From Thalassospira alkalitolerans (GTDB lineage Bacteria; Pseudomonadota; Alphaproteobacteria; Rhodospirillales; Thalassospiraceae): a stretch of DNA of 64,000 nt. The stretch lies in assembly GCF_002115745.1 (NCBI RefSeq), contig NZ_JFKB01000007.1, forward strand, positions 186,001-250,000, written 5' to 3'. The position numbers and the translations under genes were made by a program. Below, piece after piece: positions 1-7,310 of the stretch. Numbering within the stretch: position 1 is the first letter of the stretch; every line of letters begins with the position of its first letter. The notes under the pieces are model-generated. The model did not search any database. It was not told the DNA's origin and worked only from the letters and a program-made list of their open reading frames with translations.

Positions 1-465
1 GATGGCGATCTTTTCCATGACCTCGCGCGCGGTTGGCAGGGCATCCTTGTCGTTGTTGTAAATCGATAAAACCATGGTGGGCGCGATGGCGTTAAAGCTG
101 TTATACGCCATTTCCAGTTCCTTGCTGATCAGGATCAGGTCGGGCTTGGCCGCGCGCAAGGCTTCGAGATTGGGGGATGACCGTTGGCCCAAATTGACAA
201 AATCGGCTGGCAGTTCCGGTACGGCGACCCAATCATGATAATCTTCGGGATCGGCAATTGCGACGGGATCAATGCCAAGGGCAATGACGGTTTCGGTAAA
301 GGCCCAATTGGTGACAGCCACCCGTTTTGCCGGGTGTTCAAGCGTTAGAACACCGCGGTCATGGGAAATGGTAATCGGTTCGGCCATCGCAGGCATATTG
401 GTGGTGATCAAAAGGGCGATCAGGAAAACCGGTGCAGAAAATCGGGAAAACAGGCGGATGATCAT
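1..465 (-). CDS. Iron-siderophore-type ABC substrate-binding protein (3' end cut by window edge)
   Basis: Reading the minus strand from an ATG at 465 gives 155 codons with no stop before the window edge, so the C-terminus lies outside. The protein opens with a signal peptide (hydrophobic run, then MAEP) and continues with a FecB/FepB/TroA-type periplasmic binding fold: HPAKRVAVTNWAFTETVIALG, then NLEALRAAKPDLILISKE, the usual pattern of PF01497 proteins. It starts only 4 bp after the stop of the neighbouring binding protein and aligns with it almost residue for residue over the visible part, so the two are tandem paralogues. Probable role: periplasmic capture of a ferric siderophore or haem-like ligand for the ATPase encoded at 1410-2186. 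The ligand cannot be told from sequence. Confidence 0.85.
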   Translation of the reverse strand, partial: MIIRLFSRFSAPVFLIALLITTNMPAMAEPITISHDRGVLTLEHPAKRVAVTNWAFTETVIALGIDPVAIADPEDYHDWVAVPELPADFVNLGQRSSPNLEALRAAKPDLILISKELEMAYNSFNAIAPTMVLSIYNNDKDALPTAREVMEKIAI

Positions 466-469
466 GGGC

Positions 470-1399
470 TTATGATCCGTTCGCGGTCGTGACGGCATCG
501 GCCAGTTGTTCGGCGAAACGCGCACCGGATAACAAGCCGCCAAAGGTCCAGCTTGCCGGGACTTGATAGACGGTATTTTTACGTGTGAAGGGCAATGCCT
601 TCCAGACAGCGGAATTGAACAATTTGGCTTTTTCCGGTTTTGGGGTCGGTTCGATATAGGCGAAATGCGCCGGACCAAGTTTTGCCAGATTGGCAATGTC
701 GCCGTTAAAGAAGCCCCATCCATTGACCTCGCCCTTCCAGACATTGTTGAAGCCCATCCGGGCCAATGTTGATCCAAAGAGCGAGGTGGGGCCATGAATG
801 CGGAAATGTGCATCATCAAGGATGCGGACAATTGCGAAATCATTGTCATCGCCAATCACGGCACGGATACGCTGGGCGGCCTTGGCAATGCGCTGGTTGG
901 CAGATGCAATGACGTCTTCGGCCTTGTCGCTGAGTCCGGTCAGTTTGCCAATATGGCGCAGCAATTCTTCGGCCTTGTCGATGGCCGGCGCATCTGTGTT
1001 GTATATCGAATAGACCACCGTCGGCGCAAAGGCAGATAGCTTGTCATAGGCCATGGCGATTTCGGCACTGATCAGGATGACTTCCGGGCGGCTGTCGCGC
1101 AGGGCTTCGAAATTTGGCGCAACACGGGTGCCAAGATCGGCAAAATGGTCGGGCAATGCCGGTTCGACGACCCAATCGCGATAGGCATCAGATTCAGGAA
1201 TGGCAACCGGATCAATGCCAAGAGCCAGAACACTTTCGGTCAAGGCCCAGTTGGTAACTGCAATGCGTGTCGGGGGGAATGCGAAATTAACCGTGCCCAT
1301 TTCGTGGGTATATGTCTCGGCCGATGCCGGGGCGGCGAACATGGTGCCGGTCAAGAGCATGCAGGTGCTGGCAAAGCTTGTGATCAGACGGTTTCGCAT
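470..1399 (-). CDS. Iron-siderophore-type ABC substrate-binding protein
   Basis: A 309-residue periplasmic binding protein of the FecB/FhuD family (PF01497). A signal peptide ends around residue 27 (APASAE). PPTRIAVTNWALTESVLALG and NFEALRDSRPEVILISAE are the N-lobe hallmarks, and the long helix linker followed by a C-lobe with GFNNVWKGEVNGWGFF fits the family. The longest frame begins at a TTG at 1417; I chose the ATG at 1399 because an AAGG stretch sits about 10 bases upstream and the signal peptide then starts with MRNR. That start leaves 10 bp to the stop of the ATPase gene. Operon order is ATPase, this gene, then the second paralogous binding protein 4 bp downstream. A permease is not seen and may lie left of the window. 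Confidence 0.85.
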   Translation of the reverse strand: MRNRLITSFASTCMLLTGTMFAAPASAETYTHEMGTVNFAFPPTRIAVTNWALTESVLALGIDPVAIPESDAYRDWVVEPALPDHFADLGTRVAPNFEALRDSRPEVILISAEIAMAYDKLSAFAPTVVYSIYNTDAPAIDKAEELLRHIGKLTGLSDKAEDVIASANQRIAKAAQRIRAVIGDDNDFAIVRILDDAHFRIHGPTSLFGSTLARMGFNNVWKGEVNGWGFFNGDIANLAKLGPAHFAYIEPTPKPEKAKLFNSAVWKALPFTRKNTVYQVPASWTFGGLLSGARFAEQLADAVTTANGS

Positions 1400-1409
1400 G
1401 ATTTGGGCC

Positions 1410-2186
1410 TTATGCAATATAGCTGACGGAATGGGGGGAATCTGGCAGACGGATCACCCCGATTTCAGTCTGGAAAATGTCGCGAAGTGTTTTGGTCTGC
1501 ATGAAATCGCCCGCCGTTCCTTGCCAGCAGGTCTGACCGCCACGCAGGGCAAGGATATGATCGGCAAACCGTCCGACCATGTCGATATCGTGCAGAACGG
1601 CAATGACGGTCAGGCCGATTTCGGATTTCAGGCTGGCAATCAGTTGCAGAATGTCGCGTTGATGGCCGACATCAAGGGCGGAGGTCGGTTCGTCGAGCAA
1701 CAGAACCGGTGCATCCTGTGCCAAAAGCATGGCCAGCCAGACCCGTTGGCGTTCCCCGCCTGACAGGCTGGCGACAAAGCGATCGGCAAAGCCGGTCACA
1801 TGGGTCAGCATCATGGCCTGATCGATTTTTTCGTGATCTTCGGCCCGGTAGCGGCCAAACGCGCCGCGCCAGGGATACCGGCCAAAGGCAATCAGTTCGC
1901 GCACGCTAAGATGGGTCGGGGTAATCGGGTTTTGCGGCAGATAGGCGACCTTGCGCGCGAAATCACGCGTGCTGTGATCGCCAAGAACCGTCGCATCAAG
2001 GGTAATTTGCCCCGAAGCAGGTTTGTTCTTGCGCGCCAGCAATTTCAAAAGCGTGCTTTTGCCTGATCCGTTATGCCCGACAATCGCACTGAATTCGCCT
2101 GTCGGGAATGACACCGTAATATCGCCCAGCAGCGTTTTCGGGTTCTTGCCGTCGCTTTGGAAAGAGACATTTTTCAGATCGAACAT
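1410..2186 (-). CDS. Iron-siderophore ABC transporter ATP-binding protein (FecE/FhuC type)
   Basis: A 258-residue ATPase that powers import of an iron complex. Walker A GHNGSGKST (37-45), signature LSGGERQR (141-148), Walker B VLLLDEP (161-167) and switch His199 are all present. LPQNPITPTHLSVRELIAFGRYPWRG before the signature is typical of the FecE/FhuC/BtuD branch rather than sugar or amino-acid importers. The start is the ATG at 2186. It is the first gene of the minus-strand operon with the two binding proteins behind it. A short palindrome about 107 bp upstream (2293-2305) may be an iron-responsive operator. Family assignment is secure; the transported ligand is not known. Confidence 0.9.
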   Translation of the reverse strand: MFDLKNVSFQSDGKNPKTLLGDITVSFPTGEFSAIVGHNGSGKSTLLKLLARKNKPASGQITLDATVLGDHSTRDFARKVAYLPQNPITPTHLSVRELIAFGRYPWRGAFGRYRAEDHEKIDQAMMLTHVTGFADRFVASLSGGERQRVWLAMLLAQDAPVLLLDEPTSALDVGHQRDILQLIASLKSEIGLTVIAVLHDIDMVGRFADHILALRGGQTCWQGTAGDFMQTKTLRDIFQTEIGVIRLPDSPHSVSYIA

Positions 2187-2705
2187 TGGGCGGGAACTCG
2201 CAAGAAATCGGCACTTTCAGGGTGCCTTCGGTTACGCCTGACAAGGCAGAGCGTATGAACATGAGAATGCCTATCAATAACTCGATAAAAATGCAACCGA
2301 GTTGCGATTGCAGGGCGCGTCAGCGGTCTGATCTGTGCTTTGACACAAGTGGGCACGGTTTTATGACGCCCAAACGTCGTTGCATGGCGTGCTGGTGTCA
2401 AAGCTAGAGGCAATCCGATCCTTTTTGATCCTTCGCGAAGAAATGTCTTTTTGTCGTTTAGCCCTACGTATTTGGGCGGTTGCAAACGGCACGACGAGAA
2501 AATTTTGCGTCTTATTTTCGGGCGGAGCCCATTGCAGAAGGGCATTGGAAACGGGAGGAGCATGGATGCCAGACTCCGTAGACAGCATTTGTCGCGTCGC
2601 AGTGTTCAGGTTGGTTGGGGGCAGATTTTCCCGTTTAACGTGTATATCTCTCTGAAAATAAGACGCTGTAAGTAAACGAAATTCAATTTTTAATTGTGTA
2701 ATATG
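2187..2705. other. Intergenic region between the iron-uptake operon and the graspetide cluster
   Basis: About 520 bp with no convincing gene; the several short open frames on both strands lack ribosome-binding sites and family features. It must hold the leftward promoter of the iron operon and the region just upstream of the rightward peptide cluster. Towards 2640-2900 the sequence becomes clearly A+T-richer than the neighbourhood, which may mark the edge of transferred DNA. Confidence 0.5.
2293..2305. promoter_or_regulatory. Possible iron-responsive operator (GCAAC-cga-GTTGC palindrome)
   Basis: A perfect 5+3+5 palindrome, GCAACCGAGTTGC, flanked by further TGCA-type elements (ATGCAAC and ATTGCAGG), lies about 107 bp upstream of the ATPase start. 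TGCAA/TTGCA half-sites are known from alphaproteobacterial Fur/Mur boxes. The match is by eye and partial, so this is only a candidate. Confidence 0.25.
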
Positions 2706-2734
2706 TTGACAAATTATTCTCATAGATGATTTTT
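2706..2734 (+). promoter_or_regulatory. Possible promoter of the graspetide cluster
   Basis: A consensus-like TTGACA at 2706-2711 lies 57 bp before the precursor start codon. The matching -10 box is poor: GATTTT at 16 bp spacing is the nearest option. The whole stretch is strongly A+T-rich. A good ribosome-binding site, AGAGGAG at 2754-2760, follows. Confidence 0.35.
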
Positions 2735-2768
2735 TGTAATTGTAGCAACTTTTAGAGGAGAGACTACA

Positions 2769-2876
2769 ATGTCAAACATCAAACCGTTCTTTGCTGTTTT
2801 CCTGGAAGATGCAGGTGACAGCAACAAAAAATCCAATGCCAGCCTTGGCACAACGTCCAAGAAAAAAGACGATTGA
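2769..2876 (+). CDS. Graspetide (microviridin-like) precursor peptide
   Basis: A 35-residue open frame with ATG at 2769 and AGAGGAG 8 bp upstream. Residues 6-14 read PFFAVFLED, nearly identical to the PFFARFLE leader motif by which microviridin precursors bind their ATP-grasp ligases. The C-terminal core is rich in the residues that graspetide ligases join: T28, T29, S30, three Lys (31-33) and two terminal Asp (34-35). TTSKKKDD has the spacing TTxxxxDD, resembling the TTxxxxEE cores of plesiocin-type graspetides with Asp in place of Glu. The gene lies 56 bp upstream of an ATP-grasp gene. Seen: motif, core and context. Inferred: that T28/T29 become ester-linked to the terminal Asp pair. No protease or exporter gene is adjacent. 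Confidence 0.8.
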   Translation: MSNIKPFFAVFLEDAGDSNKKSNASLGTTSKKKDD

Positions 2877-2932
2877 TCCTTCGATGAATTTTTTCGACAC
2901 AATTAATAGTTGCATTTAGGGGGTTAAGCGAG

Positions 2933-4009
2933 ATGACGATCCTGACTGTAACGCATGTCGAAGACTCGTGGACGGCGAAGGCCGTCCACGAGGCTCTGCT
3001 CCGAGAGGGGGCAGAGGTTCTTAGCTATGAAGTAGACAGAATTCCCGCGAAATTTCGTATGTCAGTCGGGAATGATTCGAGTGGTTGTGTATCCCACATT
3101 GAAATCGATGGACGAATTGTGCATGCGGACGAAATTACGGCTGTATGGCACAGACGCCGCAATAATGCCGCACCGGTTACATCCGTGGATCTTCCCGACG
3201 ATATGATCCAGGGTATTCTGCGCGAGAGTGCTGCCTCGTTTGATACTGCAATCAGCCTGTTGCCCTGCTTTCATCTGGATGATCCGGCGGCTGTGGAGAG
3301 GGCGCGCAACCGGCCATTCCAGCTTGCTGTTGCCGCGGAGCTTGGTATCGATGTTCCTCGTACCCTGACTACGAATAATCCGGTTGAAGCAAGAGAGTTC
3401 ATCAAATCTTGTGATGGTCGCGTCGTGGCCAAAATGCTGTCTTCATTCGGTGTTCGCGGTGAGGATAACCGCGAGAAAGTTGTCATGACCAACCGTATTG
3501 AGGCAGAGCATCTAAATCAGATCGAAAGCCTGTCCATATGTCCGATGACCTTTCAGGAGGATATCCCAAAAGCCCTGGAGCTTCGTATTACCGTTGTGGG
3601 ATACGAGGTCTTTTGTGCGGCTGTGGATTCCGGGCTTTTGGCGCATGGGCAAACGGATTGGCGACGCGCACATGACGAGCTTTATCGGCATTGGCAACCC
3701 TATGATCTTCCGAAGCAATTACGAGATAACATTCTGCGACTTCTTGATCGGTTGCAGATGAACTATGGCGCAATTGACGTGATCCTTACGCCAGAGGGGA
3801 GATACGTATTTTTGGAAGTGAACCCGGTCGGGCAGTTCGGTTGGGTGCAAACATCTACACATATGCCGATTTCAAATGCGATTGCGGGTGTGTTGTCGGG
3901 GCGGTTGCCACGACGGGTTGACATCTTCCCTGCCAATTTTCGTACATTTTCAGGTGTTGGTTCTGCGGCTTTGATTGGGGCCAATCAGGAGGTAAGTGAT
4001 GTCGGTTAG
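2933..4009 (+). CDS. ATP-grasp ligase of the MvdC/MvdD (graspetide synthetase) family
   Basis: A 358-residue enzyme predicted to form ester or amide bonds between side chains of the upstream precursor peptide using ATP. Diagnostic features are WHRRR at 72-76 (the family has a W/Y-x-R-R element here), an ATP-contacting lysine in VVAKMLSS (about K167), FQEDIPKALELRITVVG (207-223), an AIDVILTPEG strand and the metal/ATP site EVNPVGQFGW (295-304). Length is slightly above microviridin ligases (about 325 residues). The ATG at 2933 follows a purine-rich AGGGGG. The stop overlaps the start of the next gene by 11 bp, implying translational coupling. Only one ligase is present, unlike microviridin clusters that have two. 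Confidence 0.85.
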   Translation: MTILTVTHVEDSWTAKAVHEALLREGAEVLSYEVDRIPAKFRMSVGNDSSGCVSHIEIDGRIVHADEITAVWHRRRNNAAPVTSVDLPDDMIQGILRESAASFDTAISLLPCFHLDDPAAVERARNRPFQLAVAAELGIDVPRTLTTNNPVEAREFIKSCDGRVVAKMLSSFGVRGEDNREKVVMTNRIEAEHLNQIESLSICPMTFQEDIPKALELRITVVGYEVFCAAVDSGLLAHGQTDWRRAHDELYRHWQPYDLPKQLRDNILRLLDRLQMNYGAIDVILTPEGRYVFLEVNPVGQFGWVQTSTHMPISNAIAGVLSGRLPRRVDIFPANFRTFSGVGSAALIGANQEVSDVG

Positions 4010-5042
4010 CGAAGATACAAACGGTCTGTGGTTTGAGCATGGTCAGTTGGTTCCGCGCATGTCGAAGCTTGCTGCAACTGATATTGATGAATTGCTGGGT
4101 GGGGGCATCGGTGATTGTGGCACGCCCTTTATTGTAACCGATGCGACACAGGATTGGTCTTGCAAAGATTGGACGTTCGACTGGTTGAAAGAAACTTACG
4201 GCCACATCGCTGTTGAAACGGCGGCTTCTTTTGAATCGCCGGTCCGGATGACCGGGCGTCTTGGAGATTACATCGATTATATCACCGATGAGCGCGACCC
4301 TGCTGGACGTGTGCCCCATGGATTTGACTATGTGGACCCGGAGACGGGGGATCCTGTTGATCATTCCGCGGCAGTACCAGACGGGCCGCAATATTTGGTG
4401 TCATGGGATTTGGAAGAGATTTCCAGTATCGCTGACCATTTCCATCAGCCTTATTTTATGCGGAGCAGAAATCTGCTTGACCGGTTGATGCCGGAAACCA
4501 AGCGTGGTCTTTTCAATAAACATACATTTGCATTTATCGGGCCGAAAGGATCGCTGTCGCAGCTTCATAACGATCACGATCACACCCATTCTTATCTTTC
4601 GCAGGTTATTGGCCGGAAAAAGCTGGTGTTGTTTTCACCTGCTGAAGCGCATCTGGTCGCAAAGGTAGACCGGTTCGGATTTACAATAGGTGGCTCCGGT
4701 GTCGATCCAAGAAAGCCGGACCTTAAGCGATTTCCACGCCTTATGGATGCCCATCCATTTGAATGTGTCTTGGAGCCGGGGGATCTGTTGTTTTTGCCAT
4801 CTGGCTGGCTTCATTGTGCTTATGGGCTTACTGCTGGCGTTAGCGTTGCCAAGGACAGTGTGGATCATTTGAATTTCGGAAAATGGTTTCAGTCAATGGC
4901 GGTTACCAATTTGCCGAAGCTGGCATCGCGCATTGTTCAGCATCCGAGCTTTCAGGCGGAAGCGGTTATTCCAGACTGGGCGGCACAATCTCGAACAGAT
5001 CCATCTATCCTGTCATTTCTGACACGGCATTACCAAGCATGA
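3999..5042 (+). CDS. Cupin-like (JmjC/FIH-type) Fe(II)/2-oxoglutarate oxygenase
   Basis: A 347-residue cupin_8/JmjC-fold protein. The iron triad is visible: H190-N-D192 in SQLHNDHDHTHSY and distal H272 in LPSGWLHCAYGL; GRKKLVLFSP (205-214) supplies the typical lysine and strand following the HxD motif. Family members such as FIH hydroxylate Asn, Asp, Lys or Arg side chains, so a peptide-hydroxylating role is plausible. I chose ATG 3999, preceded by AGGAGG six bases upstream, over the GTG at 3996. It overlaps the ATP-grasp gene by 11 bp and the following gene by ATGA. Tight coupling suggests it acts on the same peptide; this is inference. The HNDHDHTH cluster is unusually His/Asp-rich. Confidence 0.75.
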   Translation: MSVSEDTNGLWFEHGQLVPRMSKLAATDIDELLGGGIGDCGTPFIVTDATQDWSCKDWTFDWLKETYGHIAVETAASFESPVRMTGRLGDYIDYITDERDPAGRVPHGFDYVDPETGDPVDHSAAVPDGPQYLVSWDLEEISSIADHFHQPYFMRSRNLLDRLMPETKRGLFNKHTFAFIGPKGSLSQLHNDHDHTHSYLSQVIGRKKLVLFSPAEAHLVAKVDRFGFTIGGSGVDPRKPDLKRFPRLMDAHPFECVLEPGDLLFLPSGWLHCAYGLTAGVSVAKDSVDHLNFGKWFQSMAVTNLPKLASRIVQHPSFQAEAVIPDWAAQSRTDPSILSFLTRHYQA

Positions 5043-6031
5043 CGCAGAAACCGATTGCTTGTGTGCGCAACCTTAAGCGCAAAAAAAAGGATCATTTGTG
5101 CCTAAGCTTTGAAAGGCTTTTGTTCAGTTCTCTCGAAAAACTTGGCTACGAAGTCCGTGAGCAATCCTGGTCGCCTTTAAGCCCGGCGCCTTGGGAACAC
5201 GACATGCGCCCGATGCCGGGTGGGTCAAAGATTCTTTATGAGCATTTATCGCGCAATCAAACCCGGGATGGTGATGTCTTCTATATGGAGATGTACATCA
5301 ATGGGACATTTACGCTTGATCATGAAGGTTGGGGGCCACTTCAAGCCAGTTTAAGCGATCTGGAAGACGAAACGGCCAAAGTCGACCGTGTTGTTGCTGC
5401 GGCTTATTGCAGGGGCCTTAGTAAGATGTGGTTAGACAGCGGGGTTTCGAAATTTTCCCAGCCGCGCCCCGGAAAAATCGCAGCCCCTAAGGGGTATTTG
5501 TTTGTTCCAATGCAATTAAACCCCGATGACGCCATTCAGTGCCACTCTGACATCGGTGTTCTGGATTTTCTGAACAAGGTTGCGAAATGGGCAGTCAATA
5601 GGGGCGTGCCGATCGTTTTGAAGGCTCATCCCTATGAGGATGACCCGGCGGTATTGGCGGCAATAGAAAGTTGGACCAGCAGGCCCAATGTTTATGAGGC
5701 CAAGGAAAATGTGCATAGCCTCATTGAACAATCTGCTGGCGTCATCACCATCAATTCGGGATGCGGTTTCGAGGCGCTTGTTCATGGTAAGCCGGTCGTT
5801 ACGTTTGGGCGAAGTGACTATGACACGTTCACATTTCGCGCAAATGGCGCAAATCTGGACGATGTGCTGCTTTATATTAATAGCTATGCCCAAGATGCCA
5901 GATCGCGCGCATATGTTTGGGTTTATTATTACCTGACAAGGCATGTTATTGATGTTCGCCAATCCGATTTGGCGCTGATCAGTTCTCGCCTGGTATCTCG
6001 TTTGGACAGGTTGCTTACGATGCGTGTGTGA
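5039..6031 (+). CDS. Capsule-synthesis-type (KpsS/KpsC-like) glycosyltransferase
   Basis: A 330-residue protein starting at the ATG that overlaps the previous stop (ATGA). The second half carries the Capsule_synth (PF05159) pattern: VPIVLKAHPYEDD (190-202) and GVITINSGCGFEALVHGKPVVTFGRSDYD-type region (234-262), i.e. the nucleotide-sugar site of beta-Kdo and related transferases. The N-terminal third (EHDMRPMPGGSKILYEHL) is not recognised. The longest open frame begins further upstream at 4883 but would overlap the oxygenase gene by 160 bp, so I rejected it. In capsule loci these enzymes act on lipid acceptors; here the neighbours are peptide-modifying enzymes and no other polysaccharide genes, so glycosylation of the peptide is an inferred possibility. 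Confidence 0.7.
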   Translation: MTQKPIACVRNLKRKKKDHLCLSFERLLFSSLEKLGYEVREQSWSPLSPAPWEHDMRPMPGGSKILYEHLSRNQTRDGDVFYMEMYINGTFTLDHEGWGPLQASLSDLEDETAKVDRVVAAAYCRGLSKMWLDSGVSKFSQPRPGKIAAPKGYLFVPMQLNPDDAIQCHSDIGVLDFLNKVAKWAVNRGVPIVLKAHPYEDDPAVLAAIESWTSRPNVYEAKENVHSLIEQSAGVITINSGCGFEALVHGKPVVTFGRSDYDTFTFRANGANLDDVLLYINSYAQDARSRAYVWVYYYLTRHVIDVRQSDLALISSRLVSRLDRLLTMRV

Positions 6032-6389
6032 TAACTGATCCCCGGTTATCTGACATCGTCAACCGGCAGGTTTCGAGTAATGTCTGCATTTATTCAAGCA
6101 CTGAAATTCAAAAATACAACGAAGCAGAAGAGTGGTTTTGAGTGATTTTGTTTTCAGGCATTTCTGCGCGAAAATCCCGAATTCCTGTTTGAAATACTGG
6201 GCATTGCGCTCAGGGGACAAATGCAGCCTATTTAATCATCATACAAAATGACTTTTCAGTTTTATCCTTTCGCGATAGCAATAGACATAACGATTTCCCC
6301 GCACTCGGTTGTGACTTTGTTGCCCGCCGGTTTGCATTAAAGGGATAGGTCAAAACGGGGCGAACCCGCCAGAATATCAGGGAGATACT
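6032..6389. other. Intergenic region after the graspetide cluster
   Basis: About 360 bp without a credible gene. CCGGTT at 6042-6047 and AACCGG at 6061-6066 could form a hairpin with a 13-base loop just after the glycosyltransferase stop, but no T-run follows, so it is a weak terminator at best. The rest is A+T-rich and must contain the promoter of the SMP-30 gene; no clear operator was recognised. Confidence 0.4.
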
Positions 6390-7280
6390 ATGTCTAAAGT
6401 CAAAACAGTCCTGCCGAATTTACGCTGTACTCTTGGCGAGGGGCCGCATTGGGATGCCAAGGATGGCGTTCTGTACTGGGTTGATATTGTCGGGAAAACC
6501 GCCTTTGCCCTGCGCCCCGGCGATGGTGGATCGCGGAGCTGGACCTTTGATCAGCCGGTTTCAGCGATTGTGCCGCGTGTTGGCGGTGGTCTTTTGGTCG
6601 CCTTGGCCGACGGGTTGGCATTTTTGGATGCTGAAAGCGGGCAGACAACCCCGTTTGTTGCGCCCGATGCCGATCACCCCGGCAACCGGTCGAACGAGGC
6701 GCGCGTTGACCCGATGGGGCGGTTCTGGCATGGCACGATGGAAAATAACATCGGTCCGAACGGCGAGGACCTGCCGGTGACGGTTTCAACCGGCACCTTA
6801 AACCGGGTTGCCGCCAATGGTGATAGCAAACGGTTTGGTGCTGATATTGGTATTTCAAATACGCTGTTGTGGTCAGCCGATGGCACCAAGATGTTTTTTG
6901 GCGACACGATCAAAAACACATTGGATGTCTATGATTTCGATATGGCGACAGGCACGCCATCCAATCCCAAACCATTTTTTGGCCCCCATGATCGGGGCAA
7001 TATGGATGGGTCGGCGATGGATGCGGATGGTTATATCTGGAACGCGCGCTGGGGCGGTAATTGTTTGATCCGGTTTGCGCCTGATGGCTCGGTTGATCGT
7101 ATCGTTGAGTTACCGGTCTCCCAGCCAACCAGTTGTGTGTTTGGCGGATTGAACCTGAAAACGCTTTATATTACCTCGGCCGCGGTTGGGCTGGAAGGCA
7201 ATGGCAACGCGCTTGAGGGGGCGTTGCTGTCGATTGAGACCGATGTTGCCGGGCAGGAATGTACCCGATTTGCCGGTTGA
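6390..7280 (+). CDS. SMP-30/gluconolactonase/LRE family sugar lactonase
   Basis: A 296-residue six-bladed beta-propeller predicted to hydrolyse a sugar lactone. CTLGEGPHWD (13-22) carries the metal-ligand glutamate (about E17). SNEARVDPMGRFWHGTM, ISNTLLWSADG and NMDGSAMDADGYIWNARWGG are the family's metal and active-site strands. ATG 6390 is preceded by GGGAG. It is convergent with a ROK repressor gene and sits just before a sugar ABC operon, so it probably processes the same sugar after oxidation. The sugar is unknown; family and context point to an aldonolactone. Confidence 0.85.
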   Translation: MSKVKTVLPNLRCTLGEGPHWDAKDGVLYWVDIVGKTAFALRPGDGGSRSWTFDQPVSAIVPRVGGGLLVALADGLAFLDAESGQTTPFVAPDADHPGNRSNEARVDPMGRFWHGTMENNIGPNGEDLPVTVSTGTLNRVAANGDSKRFGADIGISNTLLWSADGTKMFFGDTIKNTLDVYDFDMATGTPSNPKPFFGPHDRGNMDGSAMDADGYIWNARWGGNCLIRFAPDGSVDRIVELPVSQPTSCVFGGLNLKTLYITSAAVGLEGNGNALEGALLSIETDVAGQECTRFAG

Positions 7281-7310
7281 ACGTGCCTGGGCTTGCCGGG
7301 GTGCTTTGCC

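Noticed and set aside
2720-2902. Minus-strand 60-codon frame over the precursor gene
   Set aside because: It has no ribosome-binding site or family signal, whereas the plus-strand frame has a strong site and the microviridin leader motif.
4883-5038. Longer N-terminus of the glycosyltransferase
   Set aside because: It would overlap the oxygenase gene by 160 bp and encodes its alternative frame; the ATGA junction is the natural start.
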